64,000 nucleotides of DNA from Microvirga pakistanensis (GCF_004458765.1 NZ_SPJX01000652.1:186001-250000), one strand, 5' to 3'. Positions 1 to 10,180 are shown, counted from the first letter of the stretch. The notes: a model not told the origin generated them from the sequence alone. Numbers and translations: made by a program.

Positions 1-1229
1 GCAATGGCCGCTGCCACCGCAATCAGCTGCCACTTGAACCCGTTGCCCAACGGCACAAGTCCAATCAGACCCTCATAGATCCGCAGGGCCGCATCGAAGC
101 TAGGGGCACGGAACAACACCCAGGTGAAAATGACAAACAACAGTGTTAAAGCCCAGCCGGCCGGATCAGGCATCCGCAGTCCTGCTCGCCGCCACAGCAC
201 ACCAGCGCCAAGCCCGATCCCGTGTGCTACACCCCACGCAACGAAGGTAAGGCCCGCGCCATGCCACAGGCCGCCGAGCGCCATCGTGATGAACAGTGCT
301 CCCACCTGAACGGCAAGACCGTTTCGGCTTCCTCCCAGCGGAATGTAGAGATAATCCCGCAAAAATCGGGACAGTGTCATGTGCCAGCGCCGCCAGAAAT
401 CCTGCAGGGACGTAGCGGTGTAGGGTTTGTCGAAGTTCTGCGGCAGGACGATTCCAAGCATCAGCGCAATGCCAAGCGCCATGTCGGTGTAGCCTGAGAA
501 ATCGAAGTAAATCTGGAACGTGAAGCCGAGCGTCGCCTGCCACGCCTCGGCAACTGTGACGATGCCGCCTGTCGCAGCCTGCTCGAAGACGGGATTCACG
601 TACTCCGCCAGTGGGTCGCTGATGAACACCTTCTTTGCGAGGCCAACGGTCAGCAACATCAGTCCCCTGGCAAACCGCTCCGCTGCATCGGGTCGCTTGT
701 AAGGCCGCTCATCAAGCTGGTGCATGATCTCACTCCAGCGGACGAGTGGACCAGCCAGCACTTGAGGGAAGAAGGCGATGTAGAGCGCGTAGCGCATCAG
801 ATCATAGCACGGCGCCCGCCCAGCTTTCAGGTCAACCAGGTACATCACGTGGTGAAAAGTGAAGAACGAGATGCCCAGCGGCAAGGCCACGTCCCATTTG
901 GGTGCTGCAACCCCGGGAATGAGGACTGCCAGTCCCGCGAAAAAATTGAAATACTTGAACACTCCGAGCAGCAGGAGGTTTGCGGCTAAGGCCAAGGTAA
1001 TCAGCAGCTCGCGCCGGGTCTGCAGGAAAGCTTGAGCGACGAGCCAGTTCACGAGGATGGAAGCGGCGAGCAAGGGGGCGAACCGCCAGTCCCAGTAGCC
1101 ATAGAACAGGAAGGACAGAACGAGCAGGAGCGGCAGCCGGTACTCCGGACGAAAGCGTTCGACGAGCCAATGCAGGGCGAGTGCAACCGGTAAGAAGACA
1201 AGCAGGAACGCAAAAGAGTTGAACAGCAT
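1..1229 (-). CDS. MBOAT-family O-acyltransferase (AlgI-like), partial
   Basis: Reading the minus strand from an ATG at 1229 gives an open frame of about 409 codons that runs off the left edge of the window, so the C-terminus is missing. The protein begins MLFNSFAFLLVFLPV and continues through many hydrophobic segments. It carries the MBOAT hallmarks: FFPQVLAGPLVRW, the segment IYFDFSGYTDMALG, FWRRWHMTLSRFLRDY and the catalytic-His region LGGLWHGAGLTFVAWG. Family members transfer acyl, usually acetyl, groups to exported polysaccharides across the inner membrane, with an AlgJ/AlgX-type partner. No partner is visible here, so the substrate is unknown. The start was chosen by similarity to the usual AlgI N-terminus; no strong ribosome site is seen. 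Confidence 0.9.
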   Translation of the reverse strand, partial: MLFNSFAFLLVFLPVALALHWLVERFRPEYRLPLLLVLSFLFYGYWDWRFAPLLAASILVNWLVAQAFLQTRRELLITLALAANLLLLGVFKYFNFFAGLAVLIPGVAAPKWDVALPLGISFFTFHHVMYLVDLKAGRAPCYDLMRYALYIAFFPQVLAGPLVRWSEIMHQLDERPYKRPDAAERFARGLMLLTVGLAKKVFISDPLAEYVNPVFEQAATGGIVTVAEAWQATLGFTFQIYFDFSGYTDMALGIALMLGIVLPQNFDKPYTATSLQDFWRRWHMTLSRFLRDYLYIPLGGSRNGLAVQVGALFITMALGGLWHGAGLTFVAWGVAHGIGLGAGVLWRRAGLRMPDPAGWALTLLFVIFTWVLFRAPSFDAALRIYEGLIGLVPLGNGFKWQLIAVAAAI

Positions 1230-1542
1230 GTGCTCGAAGAGGCTTTGAGGATGAACCGAGGTCGAAGCTGTCAAGATTGACTCTCGAACGGTGAGCTTCT
1301 CTCACTTACAGCTTATCTTGCGTCAAGAGCCGGAACAGTCGTCGACTGCTAGCGCTCTCAATTTTCCGTAGATGGACTGGATGACTAAATGCCACGCCGG
1401 CTAGGTGACGTCACCTTCGCGCTGGAATCGGCCTCGGCAGCCGATCATGCCCGAGGACAAGATGCGAGACGCGCTTTCTTGCCTTCCGTCGGCCAACCGC
1501 GACTAGCAGCTGCCACTTAATCTCGGGAGGTGCGACCTGTGC
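1230..1542. other. Intergenic stretch with a 14-base perfect palindrome
   Basis: No coding frame is convincing here. The stretch holds a short inverted repeat GTGAG-N5-CTCAC at about 1291-1305, just upstream of the acyltransferase gene, and a perfect palindrome AGGTGACGTCACCT at 1403-1416. Either could be a regulator site, but no function can be assigned. Confidence 0.4.
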
Positions 1543-1860
1543 TTACTCGGAGAAAGCAGCTTTGATTCGACCTAGGCCTTCGTTCGTGAGTGGGTCGATC
1601 CTGAGAAGATTGTACCCTCCAGGCGAGACACGCTTTGAGAAAACCAGTCGCACATAGCCACCGCTCCGAAGAGGGAGAAAGAACAGGCCATCGGTTTCTC
1701 CCGCAAGAAAGCAGCGGAGCCCGACATAGAAGCTTTCCTCGTATCCTTTGATGGCTCGCCGGATAATTGGGTGGATCACAAGAGTTGTCCGCTTGCTCTC
1801 GCAGATCTCTTCAACGGCATCGAAACTCAACACTGCTGAACCCCATTTTTGAACGGCCAA
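1543..1860 (-). CDS. Hypothetical protein, 105 aa
   Basis: This is an open frame starting at a TTG at 1860, with an in-frame stop two codons upstream and a GAGG five bases before the start. The product is a mixed-charge soluble protein (begins MAVQKWGSAVLSFDAVEEIC) with no signal peptide or membrane segment. No family is recognised. Its base composition is less GC-rich than the genes to the right, in keeping with the other small genes of this left-hand region. The absence of any ATG or GTG start and of a known homologue makes the call tentative. Confidence 0.4.
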   Translation of the reverse strand: MAVQKWGSAVLSFDAVEEICESKRTTLVIHPIIRRAIKGYEESFYVGLRCFLAGETDGLFFLPLRSGGYVRLVFSKRVSPGGYNLLRIDPLTNEGLGRIKAAFSE

Positions 1861-1957
1861 GTGGCCTCACGGGTTCAACGCGGCTCATAAGAATACGGTT
1901 CAGCTTCTCTTGAAAGATGAGCTTGCCTGAACCGTAGCATCAAGTTATTAACTCGTG

Positions 1958-1984
1958 TTAGCACTCCTATGCGTCGAGTGCTAA
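1958..1984 (+). promoter_or_regulatory. CIRCE operator (HrcA site) of groESL
   Basis: The sequence is TTAGCACTC, nine bases, then GAGTGCTAA, an exact match to the CIRCE consensus. It lies 55 bases upstream of the groES start. The HrcA repressor is known to bind this element and to release it on heat or folding stress. Confidence 0.96.
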
Positions 1985-2039
1985 TCGTGCTGCTCGGCGC
2001 AGACGAGTGCCTCCCATTCAAGAATAAGGAGGCTCACCC

Positions 2040-2354
2040 ATGAAGTTCCGTCCGCTGCACGACCGCGTCGTCGTCCGCCGCATCGAGGCCGAAGAGAAGA
2101 CGGCCGGCGGCATCATCATCCCGGACACCGCCAAGGAAAAGCCGCAAGAGGGCGAAGTCATCGCCGTCGGCCCGGGCGCCCGTGATGAGAGCGGCAAGAT
2201 CGCTGCTCTCGATGTGAAGGCCGGCGACCGCGTTCTGTTCGGCAAGTGGTCCGGCACCGAGGTGCGGATCGATGGTCAGGACCTCCTGATCATGAAGGAA
2301 TCCGACATCATGGGCGTGATTGAGCAGTCTGCTGAAGCGCAGAAGGCCGCTTAA
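2040..2354 (+). CDS. groES: Co-chaperonin GroES
   Basis: The 104-aa product begins MKFRPLHDRVVVRRIEAEEK. It contains the mobile-loop region EKTAGGIIIPDTAKEKPQEG and the conserved GDRVLFGKWSGTEV segment, and its length is normal for GroES. It forms the heptameric cap of the cytoplasmic GroEL folding chamber. AAGGAGG at 2026-2032, seven bases ahead of the ATG, fixes the start. It is the first gene of a two-gene operon with groEL, 45 bases apart, under the CIRCE operator. Hyphomicrobiales often carry several groESL copies, so this may not be the housekeeping one. Confidence 0.98.
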   Translation: MKFRPLHDRVVVRRIEAEEKTAGGIIIPDTAKEKPQEGEVIAVGPGARDESGKIAALDVKAGDRVLFGKWSGTEVRIDGQDLLIMKESDIMGVIEQSAEAQKAA

Positions 2355-2399
2355 AACAGCCAAGCCCCGACCAGATAAGAACCAACAGGAGTTCAGCTC

Positions 2400-4046
<1,647 letters not shown>

Positions 4047-4074
4047 GCCCTTCCTTAACGCCAATAATAATGAG

Positions 4075-4101
4075 GGCCGCCCATTGGGCGGCCTTTTCTT
4101 T
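4075..4101 (+). terminator. Rho-independent terminator of groESL
   Basis: The stem is GGCCGCCC, loop ATT, then GGGCGGCC, followed by TTTTCTTT. It begins 28 bases after the groEL stop. Confidence 0.92.
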
Positions 4102-4248
4102 CAAGGTTAAGTGAAGTTGGAAAAGTTGCTCTTGGTGCGGCCTTGCGAGACGAAGGGACCACCCTTTACCTTCATAACCCGATGGAGCTCTTATCGCCGA
4201 TCACGGCCTTGCTGCTCCATAACATCACCTGCTGAGACAAACGAGAGT

Positions 4249-4494
4249 ATGGTCACACGAAAGGTACGCCTAGAAGAATTCGTCATTGACCGGGCTCCTG
4301 CCTCCGGCCAACAGGTTGAAGCCCTGGCTGAAGATCACGTGGGGACATACATCCTGCCGTTCCGGTGTGAATACGCCGATGGGGCGTGGCGAAATGCGGA
4401 AACAGGCGAGACGGTTCATGCCCATGTCCAGGGCTGGCGCGAGCCTCGGCCTCGGCGCCAGAAGGATATGAGGCTGCCCAAAGGACTACGATGA
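4249..4494 (+). CDS. Small conserved hypothetical protein, 81 aa
   Basis: The frame is open further upstream, but the protein-like part begins at the ATG at 4249 (MVTRKVRLEEFVIDR), preceded by a purine-rich ACGAGAG. The core GTYILPFRCEYADGAWRNAE followed by ETGE and HVQGWRE resembles a type of short protein I recall as frequent in Methylobacteriaceae genomes, usually annotated only as hypothetical. It is soluble, with no signal peptide or catalytic motif. Function is unknown. The family resemblance is from memory and has not been searched. Confidence 0.6.
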   Translation: MVTRKVRLEEFVIDRAPASGQQVEALAEDHVGTYILPFRCEYADGAWRNAETGETVHAHVQGWREPRPRRQKDMRLPKGLR

Positions 4495-4683
4495 TCCTAA
4501 GGGCTTCAGATGCGGCATCCGCTGCGCACGGATCCAACTTACATATCTTGGGCGAGCCCGCTGGCTGAGAGACCGACACACCACCCTTTATTCCAGAGGC
4601 GATCAGGGTTTCTTTAAGTGCATCAACGTTCCCTTGTGAGTCGGCAGGTGTTACCCTCGTCGACCAGACCAGGAGAAGCAGAG

Positions 4684-4809
4684 ATGGCAAAGGGCGAACA
4701 GCGCGGAAACCGCGAAGCCAAAAAACCGAAGGCAGCAAAGCCGAAGACCATTGCCGCAGCGCCTTCTACAAAGGGATCAGTGAACCCGAGCACGGGATCC
4801 AAGAAGTAG
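4684..4809 (+). CDS. Very small basic protein, 41 aa
   Basis: The ATG at 4684 is preceded by CAGGAG about nine bases away. The product begins MAKGEQRGNREAKKPKAAKP and is rich in Lys, Ala and Pro. Short proteins starting MAKGQxRxNREAKKPK are widespread in Rhizobiales and have no assigned function. Their positive charge and disorder suggest nucleic-acid or ribosome association, but that is inference. The strong ribosome site and the recognisable N-terminus support a real gene despite its size. Confidence 0.65.
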   Translation: MAKGEQRGNREAKKPKAAKPKTIAAAPSTKGSVNPSTGSKK

Positions 4810-5079
4810 CGGCTCACTGGGCCTGCCCGGGGGATCTTTGGCTTTTGCCCAGCACGTGACTTTCGTGTTGCTCTCAAGGTATTCGGCGAATTCCCAGCCT
4901 CGCGGTTACTCCGCGCTTGCAGTTTTCTGCCTGCACAGGCTTACACGCGGCATTGCTATGTTTCACGCCATTTCACGAGTATCTAATCGGCCGGGGCCTG
5001 ACCGGGGCGTTGCAACTTAGCGTAATCACGTCGAGGCCCATCAACTAGCGTCAATTGTGGCAACGTAACGAATCGTCGA
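4810..5079. other. Non-coding stretch left of the tRNA fragment
   Basis: No reliable gene was found. The sequence is less GC-rich than the flanks. I looked for an integrase or its remnant next to the tRNA fragment and could not recognise one. Confidence 0.4.
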
Positions 5080-5124
5080 TTCCTAAACCGGAGGTCGGAA
5101 GTTCGAGTCTTCCCGGGATCGCCA
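5080..5124 (+). other. 3' fragment of tRNA-Arg(CCU); candidate attachment site
   Basis: The fragment folds as the second half of a tRNA. It starts within the anticodon loop (TTCCTAA with anticodon CCT), then the 3' anticodon strand ACCGG and a five-base variable loop. A perfect T-arm follows: GGAAG, loop TTCGAGT, CTTCC. The 3' acceptor strand CGGGATC, discriminator G and encoded CCA complete it at 5124. The matching 5' acceptor GATCCCG, D-arm and 5' anticodon strand are absent upstream. This is the pattern left when an element integrates into the 3' end of a tRNA gene. By polarity the intact tRNA should lie to the left, beyond the window, with the element in between. Confidence 0.8.
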
Positions 5125-5143
5125 ATATTTCAGGCCGTTCTTT

Positions 5144-7405
5144 TCACGAGGGCTTGGGATTTGTCCTCAATGGGAAATCGATGCTGCAGACCACGCCCGT
5201 CGGTTCGTAGCAAAGCAGAACCTTGCCGTCCAACTCGCGGGCCAAGCCGCGCTCGAGGAGGCGGGTTCCGAATCCTTTCCCCTTGCAGAGCGGAGGCGAG
5301 ACGGGGGGGCCTCCGAGCTCCTCCCAGCGGATCGCAAGGGACGGCTTGTCGCCTGACGGACGCTCGGCCCATGTGATGCGCACGCATCCTCCAGGTCTGC
5401 TCAGGGCCCCATGCTTGACGGCATTGGTGCTGAGCTCGTGAAAGGCCATGGAGAGGCTGAGAGCGGTTTGAGGCGGCAGGCGGATATCCGTTCCGGAGAT
5501 GATGAAGGGATCATTGCCGACCACCCTTCCCCGGTAGGGGGCGATCGCCTGCCTGAGGATGTCCAGAAGGCTGACGCTCTCCCAGTTCTCCCGTGTCAGC
5601 ACGTCATGGGCTCGGGCCAGCGCGAAAATGCGTTCTTCGAACGCGCCCTTTGCCGCGAGAGCCGTGCCCTCGTCCGACAATTGAACGTCGCGGAGGCTTT
5701 GGGCCGCGAGCGACTGGACCGTCGCCAGGGTGTTCTTCACCCGATGGTTCAGTTCGTTGATCAGCAGGCGCAAATGCTCCTCGGCCCGGGTTCGCTCGGT
5801 AACGTCGTAGAACGTGCTCATGGCCAGAGTGTCGTTGCCGATGCCCTCGATGGGGGCCGAATTGACCACCAGGTTCACGATTCGACCGTCTGGGCGATGG
5901 TAGATCACCTCGTCCCGGTCGACCACGTCTCCGCGCAGAATGGCCCGCGTGATGGATTCTTGCTCGTCATAGGCGGCGGCTCCGTTGCGGCGAACCGCTC
6001 CGAACCCGGCATCGGCCTCGTCCCCCATGAACGTGGTCTTCGGCCCGAGCAGGTCCACCGACATCGCGTTCTGGAAAAGGATGTCTCCGGTTGGAATCCT
6101 CGCCAGGGTCACACCGACGGGCATGCGCTCCAGCAGCATCCTGAGACGTTCTTCGCTTGCCCTCACGGCATCCTCGGCGCGCCGACGGTCAGTCACATCG
6201 ATCTGCACCCCGTCCCAGATAACTTCGTTTTCTGATGATAGGCGCGGAGCCCAGATAAGCCGATTCCACCGGACTTCGCCGCTTTGCGCATGCCGAAGGG
6301 CGATTTCGACATCGAATGGCTCGAGATTGCGAAGAGCCTCTACCTCTGCCGATGCGATCAGAGGGATGTATTCAGGTAGAACCAGTTTGTAGAGAAGAGT
6401 CGGATCCTTCAGGACATCTTCAGATGGGACGCCGTTCACGCGCAGGCAGCTGCGCGAGACATATACGAACTTGCGTTCGGAACCGTCCCGAGAACTCACG
6501 ATCTGGTAGATCATGGTCAGCGGGATGTTGTCGGCCACGGCCATCAGCCTTGCTTCGCTTTCGCGAAGGGCATGCTCCACCGTCTTGCGATCGGTGATGT
6601 CCAGGAGCACGCCGATCATCCGGATCGGCAGCCCCTGTTCGAACAGGATCTCCGCCCGCAGGAGGAACCACCGCCAGACACCATCCCCGCAGCGGAAGCG
6701 GAACTCGGCCTCGAAGCGCCGTTCGCCGCGGGAAAGCGCCGTCTGGGCGGCCGCATGGAGGTGCTCGTAATCGTCAGGGTGGTAGCGGTCCCGAAGTTCG
6801 TCCGTGGTGAGGTTCCGGTCCGGGCGGAAACCCAGCAGCACCTTGAGTTCCGGTGACGGATGGAGAATTCCCGTTCCGATGTCGTGTTCCCAAACGGCGA
6901 GGCGGCCCGCATTGAGGGCCAGACGCAGCCGCGCCTCGCTCGTGCGCAAGGCCTCTTCGGTGCGACGCTGGTCGGTCTTGTCCCTGAACTGGACCCCGAG
7001 GCCGTCCGCGTATCGAAACAGGTGGACTTCGCAGATCCTGTCCGGGCTCCGCACCGGCGCCGTCTCGAACGTTGCGGGCAGGCCCGATTCCATGGCCTCC
7101 TCGTAGCGGGCCCTGCCATCGGCTGCCGGAGTCCAGGGGAAAGCGTCCCAGACGGCTCTTCCCAGCATCGCTTCCCGCGGCTGACCGTGAAACGTCTCGG
7201 CGGCTCGGTTGATGTAGGTATAGCGCCAGTTCCGGTCGAGGGTGCAGAAGGCGTCCTCCATCCCTTCGAGGATGTCGGCCAAGCGCTCCTCGGCCGAGCG
7301 CTCGGCCGTTCCCGGTCCGGCAACCGTCCCATATACCCTGGGCGATGCCCGCAGAGCGTCCTCCACGTTCTTCTCCTCCGCGCGCTTGTGGGAACTCAAA
7401 CTCAC
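5144..7405 (-). CDS. Multi-PAS HWE-family sensor histidine kinase
   Basis: The 753-aa protein has no membrane segments and about four PAS/PAC units in series (residues about 45-550), ending in linkers such as DITDRKTVEHALRESEARL. A C-terminal kinase of the HWE type follows. The phospho-acceptor box is ELNHRVKNTLATVQSLA, the N-box is FHELSTNAVKHGALS, and the diagnostic WEE motif is IRWEELGGP. HWE kinases are mostly soluble PAS sensors of light, redox or stress in Rhizobiales. No response regulator lies alongside, so it is an orphan whose partner and signal are unknown. The gene ends 20 bases from the tRNA fragment. Confidence 0.92.
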   Translation of the reverse strand: MSLSSHKRAEEKNVEDALRASPRVYGTVAGPGTAERSAEERLADILEGMEDAFCTLDRNWRYTYINRAAETFHGQPREAMLGRAVWDAFPWTPAADGRARYEEAMESGLPATFETAPVRSPDRICEVHLFRYADGLGVQFRDKTDQRRTEEALRTSEARLRLALNAGRLAVWEHDIGTGILHPSPELKVLLGFRPDRNLTTDELRDRYHPDDYEHLHAAAQTALSRGERRFEAEFRFRCGDGVWRWFLLRAEILFEQGLPIRMIGVLLDITDRKTVEHALRESEARLMAVADNIPLTMIYQIVSSRDGSERKFVYVSRSCLRVNGVPSEDVLKDPTLLYKLVLPEYIPLIASAEVEALRNLEPFDVEIALRHAQSGEVRWNRLIWAPRLSSENEVIWDGVQIDVTDRRRAEDAVRASEERLRMLLERMPVGVTLARIPTGDILFQNAMSVDLLGPKTTFMGDEADAGFGAVRRNGAAAYDEQESITRAILRGDVVDRDEVIYHRPDGRIVNLVVNSAPIEGIGNDTLAMSTFYDVTERTRAEEHLRLLINELNHRVKNTLATVQSLAAQSLRDVQLSDEGTALAAKGAFEERIFALARAHDVLTRENWESVSLLDILRQAIAPYRGRVVGNDPFIISGTDIRLPPQTALSLSMAFHELSTNAVKHGALSRPGGCVRITWAERPSGDKPSLAIRWEELGGPPVSPPLCKGKGFGTRLLERGLARELDGKVLLCYEPTGVVCSIDFPLRTNPKPS

Positions 7406-7637
7406 CTGCCGATCCTAAAAACCGTTGCCGCTCAAACGACGAAACAGGGCGGGACCGGAGGTCCGAGGCCACTCCGGGTCATTCTGAACTCTTTTGATAT
7501 ATCGATGCAAGACTTATCGACGGGCCCCGCAAGCCGCTGGCCCGGACCGGATTGAGGCTGTCCGGACCCGTGAGGGCTCGATGGCCATCCATCCCGCCCG
7601 GGCGTCGCGTGCCGCGCCGGGCAGGTCCGCCCCTCCG

Positions 7638-8561
7638 TCAGCGCAGGCTGAAGCGCAGGGGCACGGAGAAGGTGAATTGCTGCTGCGGCAGGGCGTCCGG
7701 AGCGGCCGGAAGCGACGAGCCCGGACGAGCCGCCGCCAGGGCGGCGCTGTCGAGCATCGGGTGGCCGGCGCTGCGAACGACGGTGGCGCTGATGATCTGC
7801 CCGGAGCGGTCCATGGAGAAGCGCACGGTCGCGATGCCGGAGACGCCTTGGCTGCGCGCCTGCTCGGGATAACGGAGGCGGTTGCGGAGGGCCGCCGCGA
7901 GGCTCGCCGCATAGCGGTTGAGCACGTTCGGATCCGCCGATGCGGCCGACCCTTGCGTGTTCTCGCGCGACGACGAAGCCTGCCCCTGGCGGGCGGCGGC
8001 GGGAGGAGGGCTGCGTTCGGCCGTCACGCGGCGCGGCGTGGGGGCGGGCTTGGGGGCAGGCTTGGGGGCAGGCTTGGGGGCAGGCTTGCGCTCAGCCACC
8101 TTGGGAGGCGGCGGCTTCACGGGTTTCGGCGCGGGCTGCTCCTCCAGAGGCTGGGCGACCACCACTTCGGACGGGGCCAGGGCCGGCACGGCTTCGGGCG
8201 CGATGGCCTCCTCGACGGGCACGGCTTCCACTTCGGTGGCCTCCGACATCTCCGGAGGCGGTTCTTCGACCGGCTCTTCGGCGGGCAGGGCCTCCGTGAC
8301 AGGGGGCGCCGGCGGCTGCATCTCGGCCTCGACCGGCGGAATGTCGGGCGCCGAGACTTCGGCGGGCGCGACCGACTCGATATTCTCCATGGCCGGAGCG
8401 AGATCGATGGTGACTTCCTGCTCGCCGGGCGGTTGGACGGCCTGGTCCGACCGCCAGAGAGTGACCGCCAGCAGCGCGCCGGCATGGAGGGCGAGCGCCG
8501 TCAGGAACGCCATCCCGACGCGGCGCGGCTCCTGCAGGGATCCTGTACTCTGAGCGAACAT
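7638..8561 (-). CDS. tonB: TonB-family energy-transducing protein
   Basis: The 307-aa protein has one N-terminal membrane helix (GMAFLTALALHAGALLAVTL, about residues 16-35). A long periplasmic Pro/Glu/Ala-rich spacer with KPAP repeats follows. The C-terminal TonB domain is seen in NRLRYPEQARSQGVSGIATV and FSMDRSGQIISATVVRSAGH. TonB passes proton-motive energy from ExbB-ExbD to outer-membrane receptors, typically for siderophores, heme or cobalamin. It is the last gene of a four-gene minus-strand operon, 15 bases after exbD. No TonB-dependent receptor is present in the window. Confidence 0.9.
   Translation of the reverse strand: MFAQSTGSLQEPRRVGMAFLTALALHAGALLAVTLWRSDQAVQPPGEQEVTIDLAPAMENIESVAPAEVSAPDIPPVEAEMQPPAPPVTEALPAEEPVEEPPPEMSEATEVEAVPVEEAIAPEAVPALAPSEVVVAQPLEEQPAPKPVKPPPPKVAERKPAPKPAPKPAPKPAPTPRRVTAERSPPPAAARQGQASSSRENTQGSAASADPNVLNRYAASLAAALRNRLRYPEQARSQGVSGIATVRFSMDRSGQIISATVVRSAGHPMLDSAALAAARPGSSLPAAPDALPQQQFTFSVPLRFSLR
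8040..8087. repeat. Four tandem 12-base repeats in the tonB spacer
   Basis: Four adjoining copies of GGGGGC(A/G)GGCTT occur, three of them identical. On the coding strand they encode Lys-Pro-Ala-Pro units of the TonB periplasmic rod. The 12-base unit keeps the frame, so copy number could vary by slippage without breaking the gene. Confidence 0.9.
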
Positions 8562-8576
8562 GCGAACGGCTGCCGT

Positions 8577-9020
8577 TTAGGGACGCGACCCGCCGGGCGC
8601 CTGCGCGATCAGGGACACCTTGCTGAAGCCTGCGGCGTTGATCTGGCCTATGATCTCGACGATGCGCCCGTAAGCGACGGCCTTGTCCCCCCGCACCAGA
8701 ACCACCTGGGAGGGATCCGCGCTCGCGAGCTCCCGAAGGCGCGGCATGAGGGCTTCGGGCGCGAGCGGCTCCTTGTCGAGGAACGGCTGACCCTGCTGGT
8801 CGATGGTGACGACGACCGGCTGCTTCGGCTGGGCGACCTTCGGGGCCGCGGTCTTCGGCAGCTGCACGGGAACGCCGACCGTCATGAGGGGCGCCGCGAC
8901 CATGAAGATGATGAGCAGCACGAGCATCACGTCGACCATCGGCGTGACGTTGATGTCCGACAGAGGGCTTGCGCCGAACTCGTCGTCGGAATCCGTCGTG
9001 CGGAGCGGTCCCATGCCCAT
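8577..9020 (-). CDS. exbD: ExbD/TolR-family biopolymer transport protein
   Basis: The 147-aa product has the family signature SPLSDINVTPMVDVMLVLLI near residue 18. This includes the proton-path Asp within the single membrane helix, which is followed by a periplasmic domain. It acts with ExbB as the proton channel that energises TonB. The start at 9020 is fixed by overlap with the exbB stop codon (TAATG), which indicates translational coupling. The neighbouring TonB-type gene and the absence of tolA, tolB and pal favour ExbD over TolR, but the two are close relatives. Confidence 0.9.
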   Translation of the reverse strand: MGMGPLRTTDSDDEFGASPLSDINVTPMVDVMLVLLIIFMVAAPLMTVGVPVQLPKTAAPKVAQPKQPVVVTIDQQGQPFLDKEPLAPEALMPRLRELASADPSQVVLVRGDKAVAYGRIVEIIGQINAAGFSKVSLIAQAPGGSRP

Positions 9021-9706
9021 TATTCGGCGGCCTCCGACCGGATGTGAGGCTTGCGGTCGCGGGCCAGGCGGTCGCCGAGCGCGGTGATCCCCGCCGCGAA
9101 GGATTGCTGAAGGCGGCCGAGGTCGGTGGTGAGCTTGTTGTAGGCGATCACGGCGGGAATGGCCGCCACGAGGCCGATCGCCGTGGCGAACAGCGCTTCC
9201 GCAATGCCAGGAGCCACGACCGAGAGGCTGGTGTCCTGGCTCGTCGCGATCGCCGAGAACGAGTTCATGATGCCCCACACGGTGCCGAACAGGCCGATGA
9301 ACGGAGCGGCCGAGCCGGTGGTGGCGAGAAACGCGAGGCCCACCTGAAGCTGCCGCAGGTCGACGGAGAGCGCCGCGCGCATGGCGCGCTCGATCCGCTC
9401 GCGGCGTTCCGCACGAGTCTCGGACGGGTCCTGGTCGCGCCACGCCTCGTAGCCCGCCGCCACGATGCGTCCGCTGGTTCCGGGCATCTGCGGGTCGAGC
9501 TTGCCTCCGGCGCGAGCCGCGGTCTCGAAGGCGCGCGCCTGGCGGCGGATGGCCATGAAGCGCAGGAGCTTGTCCAGCATGATGGTCCAGCAGCCCACGG
9601 ATGCCAGCACGAGCAGGATCATGACCCCTTTGACGATGGGATCCGCCTGCAGAAAGAGGCCCAGGAAGGAAAGATCATGTGTCGGTGCGGCGGCAATCTG
9701 GTCCAT
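9020..9706 (-). CDS. exbB: ExbB/TolQ-family proton channel protein
   Basis: The 228-aa protein has an N-terminal helix (GVMILLVLASVGCWTIMLDK) and the two later helices of the MotA/TolQ/ExbB domain. One carries LAFLATTGSAAPFIGLFGTV, the other VAPGIAEALFATAIGLVAAI. ExbB forms the pentameric stator that houses ExbD and binds TonB in the inner membrane. It overlaps exbD by one base and follows a secreted-protein gene by nine bases, so all four genes should be co-transcribed. Iron control is usual for such operons. Confidence 0.9.
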   Translation of the reverse strand: MDQIAAAPTHDLSFLGLFLQADPIVKGVMILLVLASVGCWTIMLDKLLRFMAIRRQARAFETAARAGGKLDPQMPGTSGRIVAAGYEAWRDQDPSETRAERRERIERAMRAALSVDLRQLQVGLAFLATTGSAAPFIGLFGTVWGIMNSFSAIATSQDTSLSVVAPGIAEALFATAIGLVAAIPAVIAYNKLTTDLGRLQQSFAAGITALGDRLARDRKPHIRSEAAE

Positions 9707-9715
9707 GGCTGGTCC

Positions 9716-10180
9716 TCACTTGGCGAAGGAAACGGCGTCGACCTTCGAGGCCGTCTCGATGGCGGCCAGGCACTCCTCCCGCGAAGCGCCGGCGCCTTCG
9801 CAGGCCACGACATCGTTGAGCAGAACGCTGCCGATCTGCGGGCAGCTCAGGCCGGGGAAGTCGAAGAGCTTGATGAGCTTCTTGCCGCCCGGCACCGGCC
9901 CCACCTCGACCGCCAGACGTTTCGCGGCGACACCGTCCTTGTCGAGCGCGAACAGATCGAGTTTGAGGGAGCGCCACGGCTCCTGCTGTCGATTGTCGAT
10001 CAGAAAGTAAGTGCGGCAGTTCTCTCCAGCGGCTTCGATCTTGTTCAGCTCGACGCGCACGGACGCCGCGGCTTTCGAAGCCTCCTGGGCGACGGCCATT
10101 CCATGGAGGCCGACGATCGCGGCAGCGCAGACCGCGCTTCCGGAGAGCGACTTCACGGCATTCCACCTGTTCCGCAGCAT
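9716..10180 (-). CDS. Uncharacterised exported protein leading the exbBD-tonB operon
   Basis: The 154-aa product begins MLRNRWNAVKSLSGSAVCAA and has a signal peptide ending near MAVAQEA, so it is probably periplasmic. The mature part has conserved-looking cysteines (GENCRTYFL, GLSCPQIGS, VACEGAG, EECLAAI), which could form disulfides. Two ATGs are possible. AAGGAG directly abuts the first (10189) but is nine bases from the second (10180), so the second was chosen. Proteins of this kind precede exbB in other Rhizobiales as I recall, with no established role. A part in TonB-linked uptake is inferred from position only. Confidence 0.75.
   Translation of the reverse strand: MLRNRWNAVKSLSGSAVCAAAIVGLHGMAVAQEASKAAASVRVELNKIEAAGENCRTYFLIDNRQQEPWRSLKLDLFALDKDGVAAKRLAVEVGPVPGGKKLIKLFDFPGLSCPQIGSVLLNDVVACEGAGASREECLAAIETASKVDAVSFAK

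Noticed and set aside
4283..4738. Minus-strand frame of 151 codons
   Set aside because: It overlaps two better-supported plus-strand small genes and has no motif or start signal.
5041..5124. A complete tRNA-Arg gene
   Set aside because: Only the 3' half is present. The 5' acceptor strand, D-arm and 5' anticodon strand cannot be found in the preceding 80 bases.
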